A DNA stretch of 13,099 nucleotides from Colwellia_A sp041890515 (lineage in GTDB: Bacteria > Pseudomonadota > Gammaproteobacteria > Enterobacterales > Alteromonadaceae). This document shows positions 1 to 6,973 of this stretch, piece after piece. Position 1 is the first letter of the stretch. The number at the start of each line of letters is the position of its first letter. The notes beneath the pieces are model-generated. The model was not told where the DNA came from and did no database searches. It saw nothing but the letters and a program-made list of their open reading frames with translations. The stretch is taken from the NCBI GenBank assembly GCA_041890515.1, contig JASDWX010000096.1, forward strand, positions 1 to 13,099. The letters run 5' to 3'. Made by a program: the position numbers and the translations under genes.

Positions 1-2
1 AT

Positions 3-989
3 GGCACTGGCTTTGGTTTAACCATGGGTATTCATACTCGCATTGAACATCGAGCTTATGAATTAGCTCGATTATCACGCGCAGGTAATGTGTATATCAA
101 TCGTAATACGATTGGTGCAATTGTTGGTGTACAACCTTTTGGTGGTCGTGGCCTTTCAGGTACGGGTCCAAAAGCGGGTGGTCCAAATTATTTAACGCGT
201 TTGGTTAAAGAAAAAGCGACGCCTGATGCAGAGCAATTTAACTTGTTACCTTCGCAAGTAGAAGCCTTAGATGGCGGTGAACAATCCGAAAAAGAAGCGG
301 TTTTGTTTATGAATAAGGCGAATTCGGCAGAAAAAAACTGGCGATTAACGGAGTTAAATACCCGTATTTCTTGTGTACGTCAATTACTCGCAAAAATTTC
401 GCATGTAGGTATTGTTGAAGATTTAGCGGACGATTTAAATCGCACCTTAACATCCGCACGTTCACAATTAATTAGCATTGAAAAACGTTTGAAAAAACCA
501 GGAATATTACCGGGACCAACAGGTGAGTCTAATATTCTTTATTTAGAAAACCGCGGTAATATTATTTGTTTTGCTGATAAAAATGTAACCTTTCATTTTT
601 GGGTGCTTTCAATCGTAACGGCATTGGCAACAGGCAATACGGTTATTACGGTTGTGTCTGATCTGTATTATGATGAAGCGATAGCCTTTAGGGACAAGTT
701 TATTGCGACAGGCGCCGATAAAAATGTTTTTCAAGTGGCTCGCTTACATCACTTATCAACGATGCTGGCACACCCCGCGTTATCAGGCATTGTTGTAGAT
801 AGTCTTTGCGACCGCAAACATTTTTTCAGTGAAAAATTGGCCGAACGTTCGGGTGCGATATTACCTGTAATAAGTTCAGAGTATCTTGATCATCTAATTC
901 AACGCTTACTCACAGAAAAAACAATTAGCATTGATACCACAGCATCGGGGGGCAATACGTCACTCATGACTTTGGTGGAAGACGATTAA
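3..989 (+). CDS. putA: Bifunctional proline dehydrogenase / P5C dehydrogenase PutA, C-terminal part (5' end outside window)
   Basis: The reading frame enters from the left edge (first full codon at 3) with GTGFGLTMGIHTRIEH and continues to a TAA at 987-989, so about 329 codons are visible. The stretch VQPFGGRGLSGTGPKAGGP is the hallmark end of the aldehyde-dehydrogenase (P5C dehydrogenase) domain of PutA. It is followed by roughly 270 residues that match the extra C-terminal, ALDH-like domain of long PutA proteins, ending in the conserved tail TTASGGNTSLMTL. PutA oxidises proline to glutamate at the inner membrane, using FAD in the N-terminal domain and NAD in this one. The catalytic cysteine and the whole proline dehydrogenase domain lie upstream of the window. 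An in-frame ATG at 24 is internal and is not a start. The gene ends in a strong terminator and faces the next gene tail to tail. It has no evident link to the nitrate genes. Confidence 0.95.
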   Translation, partial: GTGFGLTMGIHTRIEHRAYELARLSRAGNVYINRNTIGAIVGVQPFGGRGLSGTGPKAGGPNYLTRLVKEKATPDAEQFNLLPSQVEALDGGEQSEKEAVLFMNKANSAEKNWRLTELNTRISCVRQLLAKISHVGIVEDLADDLNRTLTSARSQLISIEKRLKKPGILPGPTGESNILYLENRGNIICFADKNVTFHFWVLSIVTALATGNTVITVVSDLYYDEAIAFRDKFIATGADKNVFQVARLHHLSTMLAHPALSGIVVDSLCDRKHFFSEKLAERSGAILPVISSEYLDHLIQRLLTEKTISIDTTASGGNTSLMTLVEDD

Positions 990-1020
990 ACGTTGAATTA
1001 ACGTCTTTTTCTGAATATAA

Positions 1021-1057
1021 AAAGCCGAGTATCATACGATGCTCGGCTTTTCTTTTT
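1021..1057 (+). terminator. Intrinsic terminator after putA, possibly bidirectional
   Basis: Arms at 1021-1033 and 1038-1050 form a 13-bp stem (AAAGCCGAG plus four further pairs, one of them G-U) around a 4-nt loop. A T-rich run TCTTTTTT follows on the + strand. The stem starts about 30 bases after the putA stop codon. Read on the - strand the hairpin is followed by a few Ts, so it could also end transcription of the converging membrane-protein gene, though less efficiently. Confidence 0.9.
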
Positions 1058-1140
1058 TCGGAATAGAGTCAGGTAACTAACACTCAATTATTTTATCAAA
1101 TAAAGGTAAACCAAACTTCTTGGGTCAACATGAATACTTT

Positions 1141-1839
1141 TTATTCACCTTTAAATATTTGATCTAACGTTAAACCGGTTAATTTCATCACGCTTCTTAC
1201 CACAAAAAACATAATCGCAATGAGCATTATAAGTGATGGTATGGCGATTACGGGGTAACTTAATAGCGTCATCTCGCCTAGTTGTTCATTAAACGCTGTG
1301 GTACCTGCTGGGCTGACTACAATCCATTTAGCTAATAAATAATTCATTACGGCAGAAAAAATAAAAGTTGTTGATAACAGGTGATTTGCCCACTGAATTC
1401 GTGTTTTAAACACATCAGTTTTGTTTTTATTTGATAGGGTTTGGTAGATTAAATCCAAATTAAACAAAAGAGGGTTTAACATTATTTTGGCAATTAATGG
1501 TTTGCCCCAAAATCCAGAAATCAGAACAACTAAACCTATTGCAGATGGAATTGCGGCTTCTTTAATAGCCAGCCATTCAACATCTAATTCAAATAAACCA
1601 ATACCACCTGTTAATAAGGTACTTATAAATCCGAGTAACGAAATGAAATTCATCGACTTATTTTTAACAAAATCATACAAGCCAAAACCCAGTGGAAATA
1701 ATAAGGCTATAATTAAGGCATTCACAGAGCCTAAATATTCATCCCCCGATAATTTCATTAAAATAACAGATGGAATAGCAATATTAAAAATGAGTTCTAA
1801 AAAGGTATTAGGACGTTTAGCAGGTGTTTGAGTTGACAT
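1141..1839 (-). CDS. Conserved multi-pass inner-membrane protein, VC0807-like
   Basis: A 232-residue protein with about six hydrophobic segments, near residues 14-31, 38-56, 63-84, 95-112, 149-171 and 190-216, and no signal peptide. It therefore looks like an integral inner-membrane protein. The phrases ILMKLSGDEYLG, LLTGGIGLFELD, WLAIKEAAIP and WIVVSPAGTTAFNEQLG resemble, from memory, the VC0807 family of uncharacterised gammaproteobacterial membrane proteins. That family name is a recollection, not a search result. No catalytic or transport motif is visible, so no function is proposed. The ATG at 1839 has no convincing Shine-Dalgarno sequence. A TATAAT-like hexamer lies at 1925-1930 on the - strand but lacks a good -35 partner. 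The gene is separated from the porin by a terminator and seems to be its own transcription unit. Confidence 0.75.
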   Translation of the reverse strand: MSTQTPAKRPNTFLELIFNIAIPSVILMKLSGDEYLGSVNALIIALLFPLGFGLYDFVKNKSMNFISLLGFISTLLTGGIGLFELDVEWLAIKEAAIPSAIGLVVLISGFWGKPLIAKIMLNPLLFNLDLIYQTLSNKNKTDVFKTRIQWANHLLSTTFIFSAVMNYLLAKWIVVSPAGTTAFNEQLGEMTLLSYPVIAIPSLIMLIAIMFFVVRSVMKLTGLTLDQIFKGE

Positions 1840-1976
1840 TATATTTCATATTAAGGAGAAACTGACAAGTGTCAGTCTATTTAGGTCTGCATACATGTTA
1901 TCGAATAAAAGATAAAAAGTCATATTATAATCGAGCAGGTTGTTGATAACTGCTTATTTGCGATTTTGTGTCAGAG

Positions 1977-2013
1977 AAAATCTCTTTGGTTATGAAAGAT
2001 CACAACCAAAGAG
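1977..2013 (-). terminator. Probable terminator of the nrtABD-porin operon
   Basis: Downstream of the porin stop codon, CTCTTTGGTT (1982-1991) pairs perfectly with AACCAAAGAG (2004-2013). Three more pairs can form inside the loop beyond one mismatch. On the - strand the stem is followed by ATTTTCTC, a short T tract. The hairpin lies about 35 bases past the stop. The weak T run makes it less certain than the other terminators here. Confidence 0.65.
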
Positions 2014-2048
2014 TATAAACTCGCTTCTGTCTTTATACAGTTGTTAGT

Positions 2049-3230
2049 TTAAAACTTAGCACTAACCCAAAGCCAAACTTTATCTGTGTCAACTTTACCT
2101 GCAGTGGAATCACCTGCCGAGTATGCAGCATACTTCAAGCCAGCCTTATAATTCTTAGCGAATTTCTTAACGTAAACGGCATTAATTTCACTGCCTAAAT
2201 CGTCAACTGTATCGGTTGATTCATCAGCAGAATAATCATGAATTGTGACGGTCCAACCGCCGCCAAATGCTTTACCTGACACTGAGGCATAAAGATCAAC
2301 CAAGCCTTCTTTTGGTGTGCCTAAAAATTGGTCTGCCCAACCATTGAATTTATGAAGTGTCGCCAGTGGTGTTGAAAATCCAAACATTGAATCATCACTA
2401 CCCAAAACTTCAGCACCTAATTTAACGGTTACAGCATCAAAGCTGTATCCACCTTGAATAGCCATATAACTTGCAGAATAGTCAGTTCCACCGCTTTCTG
2501 AATCTTGAGTAGCAAATTCGGCTGAATATGAAAATTTATCTTTTTTACCATTAAAACTCAAACCGAAAGTATCTAAGCTATTAGCGGTTCCTTCATCAAC
2601 TTCTAAGAGATAGCTGTAAGCGGTTAGTTTGCCATAATTCGTTTTGTAGGCGATGTTAAATAAATGGTCTTTTGAATCAAAATCTTTTTCATTGGAAAAA
2701 ATACGATTACGTTTATTAATGTAGCTATAGCTCATTTTTACATTGTCTAAGGTTGCATAAGTTATAGTTGCTGCATCAAATGTTTGTCGATCTTGACGCC
2801 ATCCAACATGTCCGACATAACGATGATTATCTAGGGTTAATACTTGGCGACCGACTTTGGCGGTGATCCCCTCTTTTTTATATTGTACAAAAGCTTGGTC
2901 TACTTCAGTCGTTTCTGGATCGGCGATAACAGAATATTCCGTATTATTGCCCACCGTATCGTTATAGTCGTTGAGACCTAATTGGCGAGAGTCTTCTACT
3001 TCTATGGCCGCTGAAAAACCGTTATAACTTGCACTGGTGTAATTTAGGCGAGTTCTTAGTGTTAGCGCAGAGGCTTCTTTTTTGGCATTGTCTTGATCAA
3101 CTGTTTCATAGCGCAAATTTAAATCGATACTGGTTTTAGCATTATTCTCGCTATTTGCGTTTGCTGAAACACTTGCACAGGCTAATAAAATCAGTGCACT
3201 TAGTTTTGAGAGTTTATGTACTGTTTGCAT
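2049..3230 (-). CDS. Outer-membrane beta-barrel porin, alginate-export-like family
   Basis: A 393-residue protein with an N-terminal signal peptide (basic start, hydrophobic core LSALILLACASVS, likely cut after ANA at residue 25). It then shows alternating polar/hydrophobic beta strands and ends in phenylalanine (VSAKF), the usual outer-membrane barrel signature. The stretch DQAFVQYKKEGITAKVGRQ and the nearby RQDRQTFDAATITY are typical of porins annotated as alginate export family. That name reflects fold and does not prove alginate as substrate. Its ATG follows AAGGAATAAACC, and it starts 59 bases after nrtD with no terminator between them, so it is probably the last gene of the nrt operon. 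By context it may let nitrate or nitrite cross the outer membrane. LLAC could be read as a lipobox, but the barrel C terminus argues against a lipoprotein. Confidence 0.85.
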   Translation of the reverse strand: MQTVHKLSKLSALILLACASVSANANSENNAKTSIDLNLRYETVDQDNAKKEASALTLRTRLNYTSASYNGFSAAIEVEDSRQLGLNDYNDTVGNNTEYSVIADPETTEVDQAFVQYKKEGITAKVGRQVLTLDNHRYVGHVGWRQDRQTFDAATITYATLDNVKMSYSYINKRNRIFSNEKDFDSKDHLFNIAYKTNYGKLTAYSYLLEVDEGTANSLDTFGLSFNGKKDKFSYSAEFATQDSESGGTDYSASYMAIQGGYSFDAVTVKLGAEVLGSDDSMFGFSTPLATLHKFNGWADQFLGTPKEGLVDLYASVSGKAFGGGWTVTIHDYSADESTDTVDDLGSEINAVYVKKFAKNYKAGLKYAAYSAGDSTAGKVDTDKVWLWVSAKF

Positions 3231-3289
3231 GGTTTATTCCTTAAAGTTTTTTAAATAAGTTTTATAATTTTTAAATTTAGCTCAATGTA

Positions 3290-4150
3290 TTAAGCAACAC
3301 TGGACGTGTTTTGTTTTGTTTGAGTTTTTGCTGTTGTCTTGGTCGCTTCACTTATTGGTATTGTTTCAACTTTTCGTTGTTTTTCATACAAGAAGGTTAA
3401 CACAGCTGAGCGTAAACGGTTATATTCAACATCTTCTGCCAGTGCTAAACGATTTCTTGGATGAGGTAAGTTGACGTCTAATATTTCGCCTATTGTTGCT
3501 GCTGGTCCGTTGGTCATCATGACAATACGGTCAGATAATAAAACAGCTTCATCTACGTCATGGGTGATCATTATTACGGTGTTATTTAGCTTTTGCTGAA
3601 TTTCCATTAATGAATCTTGCATATGAGCTCGCGTTAACGCGTCGAGCGCACCAAAGGGTTCATCCATTAAAAGGACTTCGGGTTTCATTGCTAAGGCTCT
3701 GGCAATACCAATACGCTGTTTCATACCACCTGAAATTTCATCAGGTCGCTTGTCTTTTGCATGATCCATATGTACTAAACGTAAGTTATGCTCGATCCAT
3801 TCTTTCATTTCGGCGGGAGACATCTTATTTTTAAAGACTTGTTTTACTGCTAACTCAATATTTTGATAGGCGGTTAACCAAGGCAATAATGAATGGTTTT
3901 GAAAAACAACCGCACGTTCAGGGCCGGGTTCTGTTACTTCTTTGTTATGCAATAACACACCGCCCAATGTTGCTCTGTGCAAACAGGCAACAATGTTTAA
4001 TACGGTTGATTTACCACAACCTGAATGACCAATAAGTGAGATGAATTCACCTTTTTTTATTTGTAAATCAACACCCTTTAACGCGGTAAAGTCGCCTTTA
4101 GGGGTTGGAAATACCATATCTACTTTGCTGATGTCTAAAATAATACTCAT
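3290..4150 (-). CDS. nrtD: Nitrate ABC transporter ATP-binding subunit
   Basis: A 286-residue cytoplasmic ATPase that would power nitrate import with the NrtB permease. All nucleotide-binding elements are present: Walker A GHSGCGKST (41-49), Q-loop Gln84 in VVFQNHSLLPW, signature SGGMKQR (141-147), Walker B LLMDEP (161-166), D-loop ALD (169-171) and switch His198 in ITHD. The IGHSGCGKST and VFQNHSLLPW phrasing is typical of the nitrate/bicarbonate/cyanate-type subfamily (NrtD/NasD). It is a plain NrtD-type ATPase and lacks the C-terminal NrtA-like regulatory domain of cyanobacterial NrtC. About 35 polar, Thr/Lys/Gln-rich residues at the C terminus look like an unstructured tail. The ATG follows AAGGAAATCAC and starts 24 bases after nrtB stops, so translation is probably coordinated with nrtB. 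Confidence 0.93.
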   Translation of the reverse strand: MSIILDISKVDMVFPTPKGDFTALKGVDLQIKKGEFISLIGHSGCGKSTVLNIVACLHRATLGGVLLHNKEVTEPGPERAVVFQNHSLLPWLTAYQNIELAVKQVFKNKMSPAEMKEWIEHNLRLVHMDHAKDKRPDEISGGMKQRIGIARALAMKPEVLLMDEPFGALDALTRAHMQDSLMEIQQKLNNTVIMITHDVDEAVLLSDRIVMMTNGPAATIGEILDVNLPHPRNRLALAEDVEYNRLRSAVLTFLYEKQRKVETIPISEATKTTAKTQTKQNTSSVA

Positions 4151-4174
4151 GTGATTTCCTTAATCCTATATTGG

Positions 4175-5173
4175 CTAAAGTTGTGCGCTTGATTTGTCCC
4201 AAGACAATATTCTTTGAAGTTGCAGCATGGTTCTGTCAAGCAGGTAGCCAATAAGACCAATCGTTAATACTGCGGTCATAATGCGACTAAGCGATTGCGA
4301 GCTCCCGTTTTGGAATTCATCCCAAACGAATTTCCCTAACCCTGGGTTTTGTGCCAGCATTTCAGCCGCAATAAGCACCATCCAAGCGATACCTAATGAC
4401 ATTCTCATGCCGGTAAAAATGGCTGGAATGGAAGCAGGTAGCACAATTTTTTGAATATGAACGTGCTTAGGTAAGCTTAATACTTTGCTGACATTCACCC
4501 AGTCTTGGTTCATTGAAGCCACACCAAAAGAGGTGTTGATGACCATAGGCCAAAGGCTACATAAAGTTACCGTGATTAAAGAGGTGATAAATGATTTAGC
4601 AAACATAGGGTCAGGAGATACATAAAGCGCACTGACCACCATGGTTACTATGGGCAACCAAGCCAAAGGTGATACAGGTTTGAATATCTGTATTATCGGG
4701 TTTATAGCTGTGTTGAGTGTTTTGCTTAAACCAATGGCAATACCTAACGGAATAGCAATAACAGCCGCCACTAAGAAGCCACTTATTACCGTGACTAAAC
4801 TGGTAAATATTTGGTCTAAAAATGTTTCTTTACCGGTATAAATGCGTACTTTAGGTTGATAGCTTGGATCTTTTGCCATGCGTAATTTATTGCGTGCGTC
4901 TTGACGAATATAAAAAGCATCTTCCTTGTCACGCTCAGCATTATGCTCGTCAATTAAATTAACCACTTGGGTGGCTACTGCACTGGGTCCAGGGAATTTT
5001 CCGAGCGACGTATCAATGCTACTTGCCGTAAACGACCATAGCAGCATAAAACAGAAGATACCGGCCATAGGTAATATCAACGCTTGTGCCTTTTCTGAAA
5101 TAAAGGACCTGATTATTTTGTTATTACTCAATGGGGCAATACCTAATGTTTTTTTGCTAATTACAGCAGTCAT
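4175..5173 (-). CDS. nrtB: Nitrate ABC transporter permease subunit
   Basis: A 332-residue inner-membrane permease of the NrtB/NasE type. One hydrophobic segment lies near residues 33-51. A hydrophilic stretch (about 75-120) contains the phrase FYIRQDARNKLRMAKDP, which I recall from proteobacterial NtrB-type permeases but not from short SsuC-type ones. The membrane core follows, with the EAA-type loop that contacts the ATPase near residues 220-255 (VSKVLSLPKHVHIQKIVLPA). The permease would form the channel between NrtA in the periplasm and NrtD in the cytoplasm. The ATG at 5173 follows a good Shine-Dalgarno, GAGGAG, seven bases upstream. The gap to nrtA is 81 bases and holds a stable hairpin. 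The gap to nrtD is only 24 bases. Confidence 0.93.
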   Translation of the reverse strand: MTAVISKKTLGIAPLSNNKIIRSFISEKAQALILPMAGIFCFMLLWSFTASSIDTSLGKFPGPSAVATQVVNLIDEHNAERDKEDAFYIRQDARNKLRMAKDPSYQPKVRIYTGKETFLDQIFTSLVTVISGFLVAAVIAIPLGIAIGLSKTLNTAINPIIQIFKPVSPLAWLPIVTMVVSALYVSPDPMFAKSFITSLITVTLCSLWPMVINTSFGVASMNQDWVNVSKVLSLPKHVHIQKIVLPASIPAIFTGMRMSLGIAWMVLIAAEMLAQNPGLGKFVWDEFQNGSSQSLSRIMTAVLTIGLIGYLLDRTMLQLQRILSWDKSSAQL

Positions 5174-5187
5174 TTTCGTTCTCCTCT

Positions 5188-5215
5188 ATGCGCTACCTAT
5201 TTATGGGCAGCGCAT
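5188..5215 (-). other. Stable intercistronic hairpin between nrtA and nrtB
   Basis: ATGCGCT (5188-5194) pairs with AGCGCAT (5209-5215). A G-U pair and two G-C pairs extend the stem to ten pairs around an 8-nt loop. On the - strand no T run follows, and the next bases are AGAGGAGAACG, the nrtB ribosome binding site. It is therefore not an ordinary terminator. Such hairpins between binding-protein and permease genes commonly protect the upstream mRNA and give more binding protein than permease. That role here is an inference. Confidence 0.6.
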
Positions 5216-5254
5216 TACTACTTACTAAAGTTCGGTGTGAAATACGACAATGTT

Positions 5255-6649
5255 CTAAAGTTTGTCACCCGCTTTCAAACCAATTTTAAACTTGTTGATA
5301 TAAGTGTTTGGCTGAGTACCGTCATAAACAATATTGTCAATAAAGTGTTTTTGAGGAGCACGGAAACCGTCTTCACCGACTAAGTCTGAAAAGTCGCTTT
5401 TAGACATTAACTTGTCATCAACTAATGATTGCGCTGCAGCCATGTAAATATCTGGGCGGTAAACTTTTGCAGCAATATCTTTGTACCAACTATCAGGTTT
5501 GTCATCGCTAATTTGTCCCCAACGACGCATTTGTGTTAAATACCAAATAGCATCTGAGTAGTAAGGATAAGTGGCGTTGTAACGAAAGAATACATTGAAG
5601 TCAGGTACTGAACGTACATCACCTTTTTCGTACTCAAAGGTACCTGTCATACTGTTTGCAATAACGTCGTAATCAGCACCTACATAGTTTGATTGAGATA
5701 AAATTTTCACTGCTTCTGGACGGTTAGCATTATTGTTATCGTCTAACCATTTTGCTGCACGAATGAGAGCACGTGTTAAGCGAATGGTGGTATTTGGGTA
5801 TTTCTCTGCAAAGGCTTTAGTAATACCAAATACTTTTTCTGGGTTGTTCTTCCAAATTTCATAATCGGTAACAACTGGCACACCAATGCCTTTAAAGACG
5901 GCTTGTTGGTTCCAAGGTTCACCTACACAATAACCATAAATAGTGCCGGCTTCCATTGTGGCTGGCATTTGTGGAGGAGGCGTTACTGACAACAGTACTT
6001 GCGCGTCAATTTTTCCTGATGTATCACCTTTATGCGGTGCATAGAATCCCGGATGAATATCACCAGCCGCTAACCAATAACGTAATTCATAGTTATGTGT
6101 CGACACTGGAAATACCATACCCATGTTGAAAGGTTTACCTTCATCAAGATACTTTTCTACAACAGGTTTTAATGCATCAGCTTTAATAGGGTGAACAGGT
6201 CTTCCGTCGGCTTGCTTAGGAATATTGACCTTCATTTGTTTCCAAATCTCATTAGAAACCGTTATGGCATTACCATTTAAGTCCATTGAAAAAGGTGTGA
6301 TAATTTCAGCTTTAGTCCCGTAACCAATCGTTGCCGCTATGGGTTGGCCAGCAAGCATGTGCGCACCATCTAACCGACCATCTATAACGCCATCAAGCAA
6401 TACTTTCCAGTTCGCTTGTGACTCAATCGTTACGTATAGCCCTTCATCTTCAAAAAAGCCTTTTTCATAAGCAATGGCGATGGGGGCCATATCGGTTAAT
6501 TTAATAAAGCCAAATTTAAGTTCTTCTTTTTCTGGATAACCTAACTCTGCCGCCTGTAAAGACGAAGTAAGTAGAGCGCCAGAAATACATAGTCCTGCAA
6601 TAACAGTACGGCATAATTTTTTACATTCATTTTTTAAAGTCGTTTTCAA
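5255..6649 (-). CDS. nrtA: Periplasmic nitrate-binding protein, TTG start
   Basis: The substrate-binding subunit of the nitrate ABC importer (NrtA/NasF family). The start chosen is TTG at 6649, giving 464 residues. It is preceded by GGAGAAAGG, and the first residues MKTTLKNECKKLCRTVIAG form a normal signal peptide with a likely cut after LQA (residue 33). The longer frame from ATG at 6721 would read through a terminator hairpin and put 24 odd residues before the signal peptide, so it is rejected. Family motifs include KLTDMAPIAIAYEKGFFEDEGL (core TDMAPIAIAYEKGF), VSTHNYELRYWLA and YCVGEPWNQQAV. Residues that appear to correspond to nitrate ligands of cyanobacterial NrtA (Trp, His, Gly, Lys) are Trp81, His185, Gly243 and Lys272. 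It is the first gene of the nrtA-nrtB-nrtD-porin set, preceded by a sigma-54 promoter and an antitermination leader. Confidence 0.93.
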   Translation of the reverse strand: MKTTLKNECKKLCRTVIAGLCISGALLTSSLQAAELGYPEKEELKFGFIKLTDMAPIAIAYEKGFFEDEGLYVTIESQANWKVLLDGVIDGRLDGAHMLAGQPIAATIGYGTKAEIITPFSMDLNGNAITVSNEIWKQMKVNIPKQADGRPVHPIKADALKPVVEKYLDEGKPFNMGMVFPVSTHNYELRYWLAAGDIHPGFYAPHKGDTSGKIDAQVLLSVTPPPQMPATMEAGTIYGYCVGEPWNQQAVFKGIGVPVVTDYEIWKNNPEKVFGITKAFAEKYPNTTIRLTRALIRAAKWLDDNNNANRPEAVKILSQSNYVGADYDVIANSMTGTFEYEKGDVRSVPDFNVFFRYNATYPYYSDAIWYLTQMRRWGQISDDKPDSWYKDIAAKVYRPDIYMAAAQSLVDDKLMSKSDFSDLVGEDGFRAPQKHFIDNIVYDGTQPNTYINKFKIGLKAGDKL

Positions 6650-6653
6650 AATA

Positions 6654-6662
6654 CCTTTCTCC
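6654..6662 (-). promoter_or_regulatory. Ribosome binding site that decides the TTG start of nrtA
   Basis: On the - strand GGAGAAAGG is followed by TATT and then TTG. GGAG is nine bases and AAGG four bases from the TTG. No in-frame ATG or GTG lies between the terminator and the signal peptide. The site begins five bases after the T run of the leader terminator, so transcription stopping there would make no translatable nrtA message. Confidence 0.75.
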
Positions 6663-6666
6663 AAAT

Positions 6667-6712
6667 AAAAAAGCCCACAGAACTTTGGATACAATCCGAG
6701 TACTGTGGGCTT
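6667..6712 (-). terminator. Leader terminator (attenuator) upstream of nrtA
   Basis: On the - strand AAGCCCACAG (6712-6703) pairs perfectly with CTGTGGGCTT (6680-6671). Inside, ACT/AGT and GGAT/ATCC extend the stem to a 3-nt loop. The hairpin is followed directly by TTTTTTATTT. It is a textbook intrinsic terminator, but it sits between promoter and start codon, only five bases before the nrtA ribosome binding site. It would shut off the whole uptake operon unless antiterminated. Its 5' arm shares bases with the second ANTAR-type hairpin. Confidence 0.9.
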
Positions 6713-6747
6713 CAATGCCAAACTAATAATGACTACGTCGTTGCAGT
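6708..6747 (-). promoter_or_regulatory. Candidate two-hairpin ANTAR (NasT) RNA target in the nrtA leader
   Basis: On the - strand ACTGC-AACGAC-GTAGT (6747-6732) forms a 5-bp stem with a six-base loop. A 12-base linker follows, then GGC-ATTGAA-GCC (6719-6708), again with a six-base loop. Both loops have A at position 1 and G at position 4, the conserved features of RNA targets of ANTAR proteins. The second hairpin uses GCC from the 5' arm of the terminator, so the two are mutually exclusive, as the antitermination mechanism requires. The second stem is only three pairs, so the call rests on loop sequence, spacing, position and the nearby nasT gene. Confidence 0.7.
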
Positions 6748-6800
6748 GCGATTAGTTTTAACGAAATAAGTTTTTAGTCAATTTTCACTTTATAGTTAGA

Positions 6801-6818
6801 ACAACCGCTGTTGGTTGC
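6801..6818 (-). other. Additional leader hairpin with a six-base loop
   Basis: GCAACC (6818-6813) pairs with GGTTGT (6806-6801), closed by the loop AACAGC. The loop has six bases and starts with A but has G at position 5 instead of 4. It lies 53 bases before the candidate ANTAR pair, near the expected 5' end of the transcript. It could stabilise the leader, be an accessory binding site, or mean nothing. Confidence 0.4.
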
Positions 6819-6846
6819 ATTAACATGAAAACGCTATTTACTATAT

Positions 6847-6862
6847 AGCATAATTGATGCCA
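6847..6862 (-). promoter_or_regulatory. Sigma-54 (RpoN) promoter of the nrt operon
   Basis: TGGCAT-CAATT-ATGCT on the - strand matches the -24/-12 consensus TGGCAC-N5-TTGCW. The invariant GG (6861-6860) and GC (6849-6848) are exactly ten bases apart. The expected transcription start is near 6836, giving a leader of about 187 bases before the nrtA TTG. Nitrogen-limitation control through NtrC is known for the nas operon of Klebsiella. Confidence 0.75.
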
Positions 6863-6934
6863 TGTATTATTTTGAATTTAAATCAACCACTTGTCATTGT
6901 TTGTGTGGGTTTTCATTAAATGCTTTGCTTAGTT

Positions 6935-6973
6935 TGATCCAAAAGTGGGAAGTGTTTGCACTATTTTGGTGTA
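6935..6973. promoter_or_regulatory. NtrC-like enhancer sites upstream of nrtA
   Basis: TGCACT-ATTTT-GGTGTA (6957-6973) fits the NtrC palindrome TGCACC-N5-GGTGCA with correct 17-bp geometry and ten of twelve arm bases. A much weaker copy, TGATCC-AAAAG-TGGGAA (6935-6951), lies 22 bp away centre to centre, towards the promoter. The strong site is centred about 129 bp and the weak one about 107 bp upstream of the predicted start, a usual enhancer distance for NtrC. Confidence 0.6.

Noticed and set aside
1487..1831. Protein on the + strand inside the membrane-protein gene
   Set aside because: It is antisense to a well-formed six-segment membrane protein and its translation shows no domain-like character.
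1925..1930. TATAAT as promoter of the membrane-protein gene
   Set aside because: No acceptable -35 hexamer lies 16-18 bases upstream, and AT-rich DNA gives such matches by chance.
6650..6721. Coding extension of nrtA to ATG 6721
   Set aside because: It would lie across the leader terminator and candidate ANTAR hairpin. TTG 6649 has a proper ribosome site and gives a normal signal peptide.
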